Positions 23,138 to 36,100 of a stretch of DNA of 64,000 nucleotides are shown in pieces; within the stretch, counting starts at the first letter, position 1; the number at the start of each line of letters is the position of its first letter. The DNA is from Gnetum montanum. Its lineage: Eukaryota; Streptophyta; Gnetopsida; Gnetales; Gnetaceae. A program made the translations under genes and the position numbers. A model generated the notes under the pieces. The model did no database searches. It saw nothing but the letters and a program-made list of their open reading frames with translations, and was not told where the DNA came from. The DNA is taken from assembly GCA_015680685.1 (NCBI GenBank), contig MNCI01025588.1, forward strand, positions 293,285 through 357,284. The letters run 5' to 3'.

Positions 23138-25330
23138 TATTACATCCCATCCAAAGACATTAGATATGGTCATACGTTTACAATTTATACATTACGTGTA
23201 GAGTCCTAGTGAGTTGTTGAGTACGAGTTAATATAAATATAAATGTATTTTATATGTTATGAGGTTTATCTTTAAGTTACGATTATGATATTTCAATATG
23301 TTCAACTAACGTAGTTATGTACACTAGCCCTATGTGATGTGTTAAACAAATGAAGTTACTAACAAGGGTGTTGGATTTTCGTATTTATGCATTTGCACTA
23401 TAATATTATATTGCATGATATTTGGATGTGATTTTGGCATGTGAATGTGCAAAGCATTTGATAAGGATTTCGTAGGTTCAAAAAGATTTTAATTTGGAGT
23501 CTCACTGCAATTGTTATGCACATTAGAAAGCCAAGGTATTAGTTTGGGGAAGGAAAAAAATACTTTTAAAGAAATTTAGTTTAAAAACAAATACAAAGGT
23601 ACAAAGTAAAATATGCTTAAACAGGTGACGTCAAGTGCGTGGGGAAAAAATAGGAAAGTGACTTGTATATATTTGTTTAAAAAAAAAAAGCATATGGTTA
23701 AAAAGTATGGTTTATGTTGTTTCCCTTTTACAGATAGCCTCTGCTCCAACGTATCATACAAATTCAATTTTGTTTTATTTCTTTTTTGTGCAAAAACAAA
23801 TACAAAAGCTGAAAGCATCGATTTTCTTTCCTTCTTTCTTACATTTTCCATCTTTCTTTCTTACATTTTCCATCTTTCTTGTCCTGAAATTTTGGCTTTA
23901 TGAATGATTTGTGCTTATTCTGAACCTGGATTTTTGGGGTTGCTGTAATCGTATGCTTATTCTGAACCTGGATTTGGGGTTGCTGTAATCGAATGCTTAT
24001 TCTGAACCTGGATTTGGGGTTGCTGTAATCGTATCTACATCGGAGTGGAACTTTTTTGGAGCGAAACAAAATCCTGCTAGATATTTAAGGATTTTATTCT
24101 TGTTTAGACCTTTTTGTCACAAGCATTTTAATTGGTGGGTTGTCATTACCTTTTTCGTGTATTTTTGTGTTAAATTAGTATATATGATCATGCAACGTGG
24201 GCATGTAGGGCAGATAGCTCAAAGATTGAGCTTGGACATGTTACTTTGCAAATTTCTCGAAATTGGGCAATTTTGATTAAAAATTGTTTAATATATACTA
24301 TGTATGGTATGATGTGAACTTGTAAAACATGATATGTGATGTTGATGATATTGGTATGATTGGAATATTATATTTTTGGAACCAATTATGCCACAAGAGT
24401 TTATGAAAATTTTAATCTGTACTAGCGATAATTAAATGTTATTAATTATTTTTTTTTAATCAAACTTTGGACATGCATAACTTTGTATTAGTGTCATTGG
24501 ATTCGTTTTCAAAAGTACTTTCTATTCTTGGAATTGGTTTTCTCTTTGGGCATTATATCATTTTGGAGGTTATTATAACAATCAATTTTGTCGAATTACA
24601 TGCAATTCTAGAAATATAGTTGTGGCGTAAAATGTTGTTTTGTCGGATCATGATATTATTTCCATGGAATGAATGTGACTATTAAGTATGACTATATGTC
24701 ATAATGTTATGTTTGGTTTAAATGTGTTGTGCTTATGACGTGTTGGCTTAAGCTGGCCAAAATGTGTACATGTCTTCGTGACAAAACTTATGGCAGTCGT
24801 TGGCAGGTGGCACTAGCATGAGGCTGTGGACCAATTGGTGATGACACACCCTAGAGAAAGTATGGATTGAACCCCACTGTGATGCATCGATAAGGCTCCT
24901 ATATCTAGCCTCAACCTAAGAGTGGAAGAGCATAGGTGTGTTCATCCCTACAGCTGGTATGCGACATAGGTGTGTTCATCCCTATCACCAATCCTCTAGA
25001 AGGCTAGTAGTTATGGGTCACAGGTTGACCAACCTTAACACCAATTGGATAAATAAAAAACCTATAAGTAATGGTTGTTATGAGTACTCATGACAATGTT
25101 TCACATACTACATTGAGTGTGGATATGCTTGTGACCACATGGGCTATGCCTATGATTTATAACCTGACACATATGTTTAGTTTTTGGTTTGGTATGAAAT
25201 GTATGTGTAGTTTGACCTTCCTTAATATCATGTATTCTACACATCATTAGTTTTTAGTTATCATGTTTCCATTGTAAGATTTCTAGTGATCCTAGGCATC
25301 ACCCTGCCCTAACTAAGGCAAGGTGTTACA
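23138..25330. mobile_element. Possible 2.2-kb solo LTR with TGTTACA ends
   Basis: The segment starts TATTACATCCC at 23138 (a likely decayed TGTTACATCCC) and ends GGTGTTACA at 25330. TGTAACA/TGTTACA termini are common in plant Ty3/gypsy LTRs. Flanking 5-mers are GTAAC (23133-23137) and ATAAC (25331-25335), four of five matching, as for an aged target-site duplication. Its last 550 bp recur at about 26020-26575, showing that it is a dispersed repeat. Internal tandem repeats occur at 23834-23880 and 23912-24033. No coding domain is seen. The length is large for an LTR, so the boundaries are tentative. Confidence 0.4.
23912..24033. repeat. Three tandem copies of a 40-42 bp unit
   Basis: Units begin 'tgcttattctgaacctgga' at 23912, 23954 and 23994, and each ends 'ggttgctgtaatcg.at'. 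The first unit has two extra T. The copies are nearly identical, so the array expanded recently. A separate pair with 22-bp period ('cttacattttccatctttct') lies at 23834-23880. The minus-strand open frame across this array (23839-24069) exists because the unit lacks stops, and is not a gene. Confidence 0.85.
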
Positions 25331-26019
25331 ATAACTACTAAGACATATGATGTTATGTAAAAATATTTGAGACCTATGTTAGGCAAGAAGATGCTCTACT
25401 AAAAATTTCTTCACTTCCCACCTTATAGAAATGGAAGCACATGTCATTTCACATGAAAAAGCATCATAGACATCCATTTTCTTGACACTAAAAACTCATT
25501 CTAATAAGCTATAAAATCTAAATTCACAAAAGCCAGAAAAAACGATCTTAATTATTTTTCTAGTAAAATATAAACTTATTTCTCAAGTTTTAAAGTACTA
25601 TTCCTACATGGTAAGAGAGCTTTACATATTTTATTCTTGAAATGAGTTATGCCCACAGTATTCAATTGTTGTAAAGATCAAATACATTGAAAAGCTTTCA
25701 TCTTTTTAATGATTGTCCCCAAATATACAAGATATTAAAGCATGATCTATATACTCCACTTTCAAACATCTTTAGATATATTGTCAATTAGATATTGTTA
25801 AAACTACTTTCCATGAACTTTTTTTTAATACAAACCACAAAAAGCTTCAAGAGGTAAAAGTCGAGGTAGGCTATGCATGCTTGGGAATGCCCTTACAAAA
25901 ATGACAAGAATGATTGTATCAATACTTGAAAAATGTGGCAAGGTCTATACCTTGCATCCTTAGCTTATAGGTTTGATCCCAATAACTTGCATACTAAAAT
26001 ATACAAGCATTATGTATAT
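25331..26019. other. AT-rich stretch, no supported feature
   Basis: No frame or repeat boundary is recognisable between the two related repeat copies. Confidence 0.4.
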
Positions 26020-26575
26020 TTGAGGCCATCCTATGATGAGGCTAGAGCAATAGAGACACCTGGAGGTAGTATGGATTGGCCTCCACTGTAATGCATCAGT
26101 CAGGCTTTTGTCTCAAGCCTCTTCCTGAAAGTGGACAAGTGTAGATGTCTTTGATCCTATAGCTCATATGTGGCATAGGTGTGTTCGTGCCTATTGTCAA
26201 TCCTCCAAAACGCTGGTGGTTACAGGTCTCAGGTTGATAAACCCTAGCACCGATTCGATAAATAAAAGATTAAGCAATGACTATTTACGAGTACTCATGG
26301 CAACGTTTCACATACTACATTGAATACAAGCATGCTAGCAACCACATGCACTAGGTATATGATAGTATCAATTTATGAAGTATAAACTATTTACATTTTG
26401 TTCGAAATTCTTTGTACTCTTATATATATGATGATGTTTATGTGTTTTTGTATCATGTAGAGACATGCAATTTTATAAATCAAAATATATGCTTTTGTTA
26501 TGGTATTACTAGTCATCCTAGGCATCACCCTACCCTAGCTAGGGAGGGTAGGGACAAGATGTTACACTCAAAATG
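26020..26575. repeat. Second, partial copy of the repeat at 24780-25330
   Basis: The order of landmarks matches 24780-25330: 'gtatggattg..cc.ccactgt.atgcatc', 'cataggtgtgttc.t.ccta', 'cgatt.gataaataaaa', 'gagtactcatg.caa.gtttcacatactacattga', and finally 'catcctaggcatcaccct.cccta' with 'gatgttaca' near the end. Divergence is clear but alignment is continuous. Only the 3' part is present, so this is a truncated copy or an LTR fragment of the same family. Confidence 0.75.
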
Positions 26576-27823
26576 TACAACACCTTCATAGGACCTTTTG
26601 GGAGTTCAACCTAAAGAATATTAAAAATATGTCTATGCAATTTATTTTTACATCTCTAAATTTAATTTATTGTTCACATCCAATTAACAAATATACAATA
26701 CTCAAATTCACTTAACAATATAAATAATTGCGCAAGCACTTGTGAAAGGCATCATGCTTTCTACTCTAGCTAGCTTCATTCTTTAGCATCTTCTTTCCAA
26801 TTGAGTGTAGCTCTACAATTGTCTCTAAACGACAACTTTGTACTTGTTACTAATGATCTATGAGACTATCTTGATAAACTTGTACCATTACGTTGCTTTT
26901 CTTTACTGTGTTAATTTCATTTGGTTAGCATACAAGCATAACATCAAACAAAATAATTGATATTTAAGACCTAAAACTTAAAAGTTGTAGCAACATGAAA
27001 TTGTAGAGCCAACAATAACAAGGAATAATCAAATGAAGGGAACAAGAAGGAAATGATCATCCCTTCAACCTTGTCTAAGCATATCCATGGTGGTACTATT
27101 GAATTACATTTAAAAGCTTAATACCTAACGACAACCTTAATGATTCATTTCCACTTTTCACTTTTAGTATAAATAAGTGTTACTTTATTTTGTTTTTTTT
27201 ATTGGCATCCATAAGTGTATGCACTCATTATGAAGGCAATGATAATTATAAGATTTAAGATATTCGACCATAAACTATGACATCCAAAAACAAGATATCA
27301 CAACTAGTACTAAAGCAAACAATGGTTCCAAGAAGCAACTAAAGAAATATTTAATAAAGTCTACACTAAAACAAGAACACTTGCAACTACATCAATATGA
27401 TGTAAGAATATAGCAAAAATGGCATAACCCCATATTTTTGGAGCAAGGGTTTCCCACTTTGAACCAAGACAAAATGTTCTTCCTCACTTTTGTTAAAGCG
27501 TTGAAGCATCTTAGCTCTCAACCAAGCTCTAATAATAGTGGAAGCAATATTTCCCTATCATGCATCAAATAGTTCCACAACTTCATGTCTCAATTCAACA
27601 AATTGATCTTGATAAATCTTCATGTCAAGCTTTAAACAAATTTATCTTTTTCTGTGAATGGGAAGGAAAAATAATTTTAGAAATTGTTAGAAAAAATGGA
27701 TAGTATAAATACAAAGTTAAAACAAAATATGCTCAGAGCCTATTCTTTTCAATTTTCCTAACACATTGGGAGTTAAATAAATAACAGCCCAAAAAACCAA
27801 AGCTTTACTTCCCTCCTGAAATA
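26576..27823. other. AT-rich stretch, no supported feature
   Basis: No coding motif or repeat edge found. It ends at the target-site duplication of the solo LTR. Confidence 0.4.
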
Positions 27824-28600
27824 TAAAGTGATGAGCCGTGATATCGCGTACACGATATCGCAGCCCGTCGCCAGTTTTATAAATAAGAGGTGGCTTTCCC
27901 TTGTTTCCTCATCTAGATCTAAACCCTTAACTAAACTCTGGCAGTTTTACCATTCCAAAGATAAAATAATTTCCATGTGCCCGCAGTAGGAGTCTCAAAG
28001 TGAACGGATCTTTATTCGAGCAAATTGTACCTGAGCACACATTTGTGTACGGCAATAAAGACGAACTTTCTGATAAACCTTGAAGTACATGGACTAAGCT
28101 AAATAGGACTTAATTACTGTTGAATGTTTAAATGCTTTCTTAGATAATTAATCTTTCTCAACCCTTAACTCTCCTAGTTAAGTGCATTCAATACGACGGC
28201 TTCGAGCATGTGTGTAACGCTTGGTAACCTAATGACGAGTAGCGTTTGGTAATCCCAATAGCATTGCATTGGTTCAGGGTGTGTACAGCAAGTGGGAATG
28301 GATACTGGTGCTAGGACAATTAGAACTTAGTTAGCGAATAGTTAATCATTTAGTCTCTTCACCTTTCCCTCTTAGCATAAGGCGTTAAAAACATAAAAGA
28401 CATAAAAATCATATACCTCAAACTTACTTAACCATACAACCGTGACAATACAAGTAAGTCTAGGAAGACAACAATTGATTAACCTTAAGTGTTCCATTAA
28501 GGCGTGTAAGCACTTTGTCCTTGAAGTTCGACTAGATTGCAGGTGAGACGCTCGTATTCATATGTTTGAGTGTAGGGGTACCTCGCCACTCATCATAAAG
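27824..28600 (+). mobile_element. Solo LTR (767 bp) with perfect TAAAG target-site duplication
   Basis: The LTR itself is 27829-28595, starting TGATGAGCCGTGATATCG and ending CTCGCCACTCATCA. TAAAG is directly repeated at 27824-27828 and 28596-28600, the 5-bp duplication expected from a retroviral-type integrase. Promoter elements are one intact CGATATCG (plus TGATATCG) and TATAAATA at 27878-27885. Then come 'ccatgtgcccgcagtaggag', 'gtgaacggatctttatt' and 'taacgcttggtaac'. No PBS or polypurine tract adjoins it. A full element inserted and its two LTRs recombined, deleting the interior. This copy best defines the family's LTR ends. Confidence 0.93.
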
Positions 28601-29455
28601 CCTTAGGAAAGTTGTTTCAAATGCAATGATGCTCAAAATCATATAGAAATTCACACTTGAATAACTACAAAAGTTGCAAAGACCATCCCAAAATGCATTG
28701 GATCTAAAGGTTATAACTAACTTCCATATTGCATGAAATTGCAACTCTTTTCCCACTTTATATATCACTCAATTACATGTCATGTGAGCATTACTAGTGA
28801 CAAGAGTAGCAACATTTGTTCCCAAAGTTCCAAGACCAATAGAAATAGGAATGACAATTGCAAATAGAATCCTTGATAGAGAAAGTGTCATATTGAGTCA
28901 TGTAGGTATTCTTGAGGACACTGAATCAATCTATTACTCCTAGTATAAATTAATATTAAAACATGGGTTACCTATAGAGAAGAAAGGTTGATTCTCTACA
29001 CGATAAAATATATTCTAAACAACAACCATGATTGATTGCAAGCATTGTTGACTTAATCAAGAAAACAAGTGTCCCTTGATAGCTCCACTTACTTTAAATT
29101 TGAATCACCAAGAATAGCATGAATCATATATTTGTAACAATATGTAACCTTAAGTTTCAAGAAATTACTATCACTTAATTTCCAATCAAAACTAAACTTC
29201 TAAGAACTATTTTATGTATTTTGCATAATTACAATACTTTTTCTAATCAATAATTTTTAAAAATTTGAATTTCAACAAGTCGTACACTACAAATCAAACT
29301 CATAATGATCTCTATGCATTGAGCCCAAGTATTGAACCCCTTACAACTGACTGTTGGAGCAAGGATGATGGTCAAATACAAAAATCATTGATATAAATTT
29401 CTTTTTAATAAATTTCAATTAAAATTTAAGAAAAAACATGAATCTTTAAAATGTG
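28601..29455. other. AT-rich stretch, no supported feature
   Basis: No coding motif found. The minus-strand frame at 28532-28768 overlaps the LTR end and is not credible. Confidence 0.4.
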
Positions 29456-30200
29456 GAATTAGTCGATCCAAGTATATGACAAATGCCATTCATATTAGCG
29501 CCACTTTAGTAGGCCATTTTCAATTCTCTATGGAGGATTGCCCAAAATCTAAAAAAGAACATATGAAGTTAAAGCAGATTCCATACACTTCAGTTATTGG
29601 TAGCCTAATGTATACAATGGTTTCTACAAGACCAGATATCTCCTATGCATAGGAATCATTGCAATATTTGAAAGGTACACGAAACGTTTAAATTATATTT
29701 TGATAACTTAACTAGAGATGTTATTGGCAATGCGGATGCAAGTCATGCAACATTTGAAGATAGAAGAAATCCTACTTCTAGATATATTTTTCTTGTGCGT
29801 CAAGGCCTTCTTAGTTGGATGTCTTGATTGCAAAGAGATATTGCATTATCTACTACTAAGTTAAAATACATAGCCTTGGCAAAGCCAACCAAGGAGATGA
29901 TTTGGTTAAATCAGTTGCTTCATTGATTTGAGTTGAAACCAGCACAATACATCATTTACTATGATAGTCAAAGTTCTATTTCACTTGGCCAAGAATATTG
30001 TTCATCATGCTTGAAGAAAACATATTGACAAAGTTACTATTTCATCATAAAAAAAATTAAAGATCAAGAGCTAGATGTGGGCAAGGTTCACATGCAAGCA
30101 ACCTTTGTTACTTTCCTAACGAAGGCAACTGCTAGAACAAAACATCAATTAGGATGTAGCAACATACATTTGGAGACTTCATTTACAACATTTGAAAAGT
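29456..30200 (+). pseudogene. Ty1/copia RT end and RNase H remnant
   Basis: The order is that of the 3' part of copia pol. 'HFQFSMEDCPKSKKE' precedes IPYTSVIGSLMYTMVSTRPD ('VPYASAVGSLMYAMVCTRPDIAYA' region) near 29580-29645. After a deletion of the usual connecting segment come YLKGTRN, GNADASHATFEDRRNPTSRY (the RNase H 'DADWAGDxxxRRSTSGY' block) and LLSWMS with 'RDIALSTTKLKYIALAKPTKEMIWLNQLL' (the 'KKQxxVALSTTEAEYIAxxxAxkEaxWLrxLL' block). 'IIYYDSQSSISL' and 'RKHIDKVT' correspond to 'CDNxSAixLaxNp' and 'TKHIDvryHFiR'. Stops and frameshifts are present throughout. Integrase and upstream RT are missing. Confidence 0.85.
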
Positions 30201-30229
30201 AGTGCATCTATTCTCTTAAAGTATTATAA

Positions 30230-30700
30230 TGTTGATGTGTGAAGCAAAATTTGTTTTAACATTATGGTTTAATGCTATATAAAAATTAAAACATTAAAAG
30301 GAATTTTGTAAAGAAGAATTTTACAAACTCCATTGAAATAGTTAATTAAAAGCGAACTAGAAAAAGTGTAAGGTGTCAAGAAGTTGATTATGTGTTCACT
30401 TGAAACCCTAAACCTTTATAAAGTGCTTAGGGGGTTCGTTGTAATTATTAATTCTTTTGCTCCTTGAAAAAACAAAAACCTCTATGCCCTTTTTCGTGGT
30501 TTTTTCCCGCATAGGCTTTCCACATAAATCATTGTGTTGTTTGCTTGTTATATGTAGCACTTTGTTGAACCACAAAAATCTTTGATTTTTCTTGCATTTT
30601 GTTCCTTCAATGTTTCATTGTTATTCTTGACATTTTTCTACATGGTTCTACTATTCAATCTAAGCTTTTTCCTATGAAATATTTCATACCACTTATCATT
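30230..30700 (+). mobile_element. Copia 3' LTR-like tail
   Basis: It follows the RNase H remnant at the distance expected for a 3' LTR and may start at TGTTGATGTGTG (30230). It contains 'cctttttcgtggttttttccc' and 'ggctttccacataaatcattgtgttg' (about 30488-30540). This matches the conserved 'TTCGTGGTTTTTCCC...GGGTTTTCCACGT' motif of many plant copia LTRs. The right edge and a paired 5' LTR were not found. Confidence 0.55.
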
Positions 30701-32649
30701 TGAAAACTTGCAAACAAATTATCATTCTCTAGCTCCATCAAATGTTCCAATGTCCAACATACCTAGCTAAAGTCAAAATCATATATAATGAGAAATAACT
30801 GCAATGTCCCAACATAGAAGGAATTCTTCTCCTTAAATACAAATTATAGATAAAAACCAAATTTTCCTTCTTTTTTGTGAATTTTAAGAATATTTGTCAA
30901 AAGACACTACCATTTTGCTAAGGCCAAGCTAAAGAGCTCGCACAGAAGGATTTGACTCAAGGGTCTTAAAAGATAAGTTAAAGTGCCAACAAGGATAGCT
31001 TTGATTACAAAGTCTTTAAACACAAGCTAAAGTGCTAGCACAATGTACCTCCAAGAGTTCTACCTACAAGGTTAACACACAACCTTCCCTAGTGAACAAC
31101 ACGATATCTATTTTCCTCTCAAGATTTCTAGTTCACTCATTTAATAAGAGTGACAACTTGCTTCCCAAGGTTGATTTGATTTTCTTGTGGGCACGGCCAA
31201 AAATCCCTCCAAAAAAGAACTTCGTCACCCTTGTTATAGTCTCCTTCACTGCAATACAATAATGTTTATCATTACATAGCAAGACTTCACCATATCAAGC
31301 TCTAAGGTATAGGATGTGCAGTTCAACAAAGTTTTTGTGGTCCAAACATAAAAGAGAATTAATTATAATTTATATTTGAAAAGGTTTTGTAGTACAAGCA
31401 AAAAAAAGGATTTAATTATAATTTATAGTTATTAATACTAATCAATTTGGTTAAAACCCATGAATTGCAAGATATATTACTACTCCAGATGTACATGTTC
31501 GAATACCAATTTTACAGTTTCCATACCTCCACCATTATTTGTGAATTGGTGACTTGAAAAGAAAAAACTACAAGACACAAATCATCAAATCCAAGAAACC
31601 AAGTATATAAAGCAATAAAATCCATCATCCAATGATGATTATGAAGAGCAAACTCTCCACATAAATAATGTTTGTCTCTTGATAAGTTTGTATCGTAACA
31701 CTAATAAACTAGTCTTTAAAGAATTCTAAAAATTTATAAATAGAATAGAGCTACATAAGCAAACAATATAGCTAAAATAGAACAAGTAACTCAACAGAAG
31801 GCACTTGACAAAAATATCAAAATAAAATAGCACAATCAAAAGACAAGTGCTGAAAACAAATGGCACAATCAAAAGAATGGTTTGACCAAATAATTATAAT
31901 AATAACAATAATAAATAAATCATGATGTAAAAATAAAAAAAATTAAAGATTGTTAACTCTCTAAATTGCTTTTTAAGGATAAGCATGCTTTACCTACATG
32001 ATCTATTGGTGGAATCAATAAACTTACTAGAGCATGTTATATGAAAGATATTAATTAGGTTGACCATTGTTACTTAAAGATTTTATTAGCAAAATCAATA
32101 ATAACATTACTAAGATAACACATATATATATGAAAAATCAATGGTGAACCATATAGAGATGATATCCTTGAATAGAAATATAGTAGGACCACCAAGAAGA
32201 TTTACGATGAGTAGGTAGTCAAGAGACAAAACCAAGAAAAATGTTATGTCATGCTATTAAACTAAGACCATTTTTCAAGAGTGGGGGCTTTTTATTATCA
32301 TTGTAAAGCCAAATCTTGTAGTTGTATTGTTAGCTAATTAGAAATGGCATGTTTCTAGATAGTTTTCTAGGGTCCATTATTTCTACAAGTGCAATTTTTA
32401 GAATGGTCTAAATTATTGAAGGATAACTCCTAGATGTTTTTAAATTAAAGATTAAATCAGGACTTGGCCTATTTAGAAGCCAAATCCCTTGGTCATTGTA
32501 CATGAATTCTTTTTCGCTAACTGAAAAAAGATTATTTGCGAAGCACTAAGCCTTTCTATGAAAACCATGGAAAGCAAAAACCAAAAATAAACATGGGAAA
32601 AAAACAATTAAAGATTATTTAAGAAAATTGCAAATAAACAAATATCTAA
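30701..32649. other. AT-rich stretch, no supported feature
   Basis: Short repeated phrases ('aagctaaag.gct.gcac') occur around 30920-31045. No coding motif is seen. The plus-strand frame at 31032-31262 is not recognised. Confidence 0.4.
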
Positions 32650-32730
32650 CTCTTCATAGAGGCAAATGGTGAAAAAGAACTCATGTAGCCAACCCCATTT
32701 TGTTGGAACAAGGCTAGGATGATGATGAAC
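32650..32730 (+). mobile_element. RTE-type LINE 3' end, second copy
   Basis: On the minus strand this reads as the 3898-3986 copy: a CATCATCATC run, 'ctagccttgttccaacaaaatgggg', 'ggctacatgagttctttttcac', then 'gcctctatgaagag'. The element's sense strand here is plus, with the tail (GATGATGATGAA) at about 32717-32730. Only the conserved 3' terminal segment can be recognised; no RT lies upstream. Confidence 0.6.
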
Positions 32731-35700
32731 GTGACAACCTATAACTCCTAAAAGTAAAGACTACTACTACATAAATTAATGTTGTTTTTGAAATCTAATT
32801 GTATATTTTTTATTTCAGATAATTCTCCACTTTTTTACTATGTACCCTTTTTTTCTTAAAGTCACTTCAAACTTTTCAAGAAGTGGCTTAGTTATGGTAT
32901 TTTTTTTATAGTCATTTGCAAGCAAGATGCTACTAATTCTAGTAATACTTGAGGCACTCTCCTATTCACGGTAACTTTTACTAATATCAAAGTCATTTAG
33001 CCTTGCTAAGTTCAAGATTCACTTTCCTTGAACAAGAAATTGCTCACATTTTAAATTTAAAAAGATAAAATTGGGATAAAGGGCTTTAGAATAAATGGAG
33101 ATTAAACTTTAAACAAAGGGGTTTCAAGCAAATGTACATCGAATAAACAACTTTCAAGTGAATCAAGATTGATTTGAGTTGCTTAGATAACCAAAATTTA
33201 AGCAAAGGATTTTTGAATCATTAACAAAAATACCCTTCAATAACCAAGTCATACTAACAAGAAGAAAACAGGTTACTCATATATATATTACACAAAAATC
33301 CAAAAAAGGATACATCACTTGGTAAAATATCAAAACGATCAAAGGGTAATGCATAATGGTAAGAGATTCAAAAGAAAAAGTGATATAAAAATGGAATTTA
33401 TTCAATGTTTTAAGCTAAAATACCCAATTGGTATACTTTCTGCTCCATATGTGATAGGTTGCAAGTTCAAGAAGACACTTATCTTCTGTCAAAGTATCTT
33501 AATTTTTTAAATCTCTTTGAAAAGGTTCATGGAAAAAATCACAATCAAAACCTTATGCCTTGTATAAAATTAAAAGTGTTGTAATTTTGGCTACTACTTT
33601 GATGTATCCTTTAAAAAAAATCAGAAGGAAATTTTGCATGCTAAACAAATGAAGGTATACAACTTTTGAAGTTAGTAAAATCATGTTTAACTATGAATTG
33701 ATGATATAAAATGAAATATAACACTTTCCAAAAAATGAAAATATCAAATTAGAGGACCCTTTAAAAATCAATTGGTGATCAATATAACAACTTGATGATG
33801 AAGAGATACTACGAGTTGAGGTCATACAAATACTTCTCAATTTCAGAAAGCATCCCTGATTTGAATTTTGTAAAGCTTCAAAAGGATATGAAAATGATGG
33901 GATGATTACTTATGGAAAGAAAATTTACATGTTCTCAAAATAAAAAACAATCTTGCCTCACATGTTTAATTGTCTTTTAACAAGAACTTTAAGATGCTAA
34001 ATCGTTAATGATAACTAGATGAAACTCCAAAGAAACTCATTTTTAAAGCTAGGTAAATCATTGCTAGCACGAAAATCATTGTAAAGGGCCCACTCATCAC
34101 ACCCAAGTAAAAACATATGACCTCCAACAAGATACATGTTGTTCCTACCAATAATACTAAGAGCAAAGGAACCACACACCACATCCTTATGCATATGCAT
34201 TAATAAATGAAAAGACAACACAAAATGACCATGAACTCATTTAATTTTAAATATAAATGAGAAGAAAATACAAGATCTTGAAGAGATTCCAAATAAAGTA
34301 CTAACATCACAAGGTACATATTGCATCTTTCCAATTATAAATTTCTACAAATATGAAATTGCTTAACCTTCATAAATATATTGATTTTTCACAACAAAAA
34401 TAAACTATTTGAGTCTAATCTTTAAACTATAAAAATTCTATTTACATTAGAATTAAACTTTGCAATATGATAACCTAATATTTAGATTTAAAGTCATTGG
34501 CAAATCCATGACAAATTCGCATCTTAGGTATGAAAATAAGCCTCACAAAATCTAGCTAAATATAGGTCCAAGAAGATCTTAGTCCCAATTTTTTCAACTT
34601 TTATATTCATAATGAAGTCCTTAGAAAACAATCTAAGTTTCAAGAATATGAAGATTCTCATTATCATAAAATATCAGAGACATAATTGTCCATAAACCAT
34701 ATTATCTCTTCATATCATCGTTTCTTGAAATGATTGAGAGAGAAACTAACATTGCACAACTTTCCTTTAAATATGCTATAACATTGCATCAAGGCCAAAA
34801 TCCATGTCTTCGATTTTGAGAATTTGGGTTTAAATACTTCGAGTTTGAGAATTTGTGTTTAAATACTTCAAGTCCAATGTCAGATTCACTTTGACAAAAT
34901 GCAAGAAAAGTTATCAATGGAAAACCTTAAATCAATAATATATGGTAAAGAGATTTTTCAAACATGCTCTCCACTAATGATGTTTTTACAATGTTTTTGA
35001 CCATACAACTTGTTGAGTACATTCTTTCTTCTTTGAAAAGATATGCCATCCATTTGAACAAAAAAATTTGTATATCCATTTACATGGAACAACTTTTGTG
35101 CAACATTTCTTCCTAGATAATTTTATTAGGCTATCAAGCTGTACAAATCTTACATTTAATATTCACTCGAAGTGACCAAGCAATCTTGTAATGTTGGCTT
35201 TGTTACATCCCTTATTTCTTCATATACTATTGTAATAAATCACATTTCCAAACGCTAACTAATGATTGCTTCCACTAAAGCACCTCCAACACAAAGGAAA
35301 GAAAATCTAAGTCATAAAAAAACCTTTATGCAAATGTATCAAATTTCAACTAATCTATCATTGTTCAATGATGAGGTTTACATGTTATAGAAGTTATTAA
35401 AGAGATAAGAACAAACACAAGGCTTATGATAGTGCAACACAAGCAACGACAACACCATGACATACAAGAAAGATGTGAGGTTAATTAGATAGTAATGAAG
35501 AAATAAGTTCGTAATGAAGCCATGGTACTCCCCACTCCGAAAAAAAGAATGATGCATCCTTAGCTTATGAATTCATACCATGAGAACATGAAGATGTAAC
35601 ACAAACACATGTTTGAATCTTCATATTTCCTCTAGGGCAAAAACCTCACCCCAAATTGGATTAGAAGGTAGACTACAAGTTACTAAACAAGTATTGAAAC

Positions 35701-36100
35701 AATCAAGCTTCTAGCCATATCAAAAGGATTCCCATCATGCAAGAAAAGCTTTAAAAGAAGACCAAAACAGCACTTTTAACCCATGGTCACTCATTTCTTG
35801 AGGCAAGAGATTTGGCCTTCCAATATGGAACACAAAAATGCTATGGTCCCAAAATTGTTTGAAAATTTTCAATTTGAATCTAAACTTTTAAAAGAATGAT
35901 ATATCTAAAAAAGGTTACATGCAAGTTCGGTGATTTGATTTACTTGGATCAATTTACAAATAAATGATCTTGATGACTCTTACAAGATTTTGTCTCAACA
36001 AATCTAGAAGCTACCAAACAGATAACAATAATTCCTTTCTAGTATAAATCAAACACATAGAAATTAAGGATAAGAATAAAATTATTCAACGCCATGCAAC
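32731..36100. other. Long AT-rich stretch, no supported feature
   Basis: I found no credible frame, RNA gene or repeat pair, apart from a short direct repeat at about 34810-34870 ('ttgagaatttg.gtttaaatacttc' twice). The frames at 33319-33510 and 34015-34221 carry no motif. Confidence 0.4.

Noticed and set aside
23839-24069. Open frame with repeated 'IQVQNKHTITATPK'-like residues, resembling a repeat protein
   Set aside because: The repeats are a translation of the 40-bp DNA minisatellite. There is no other sign of coding.
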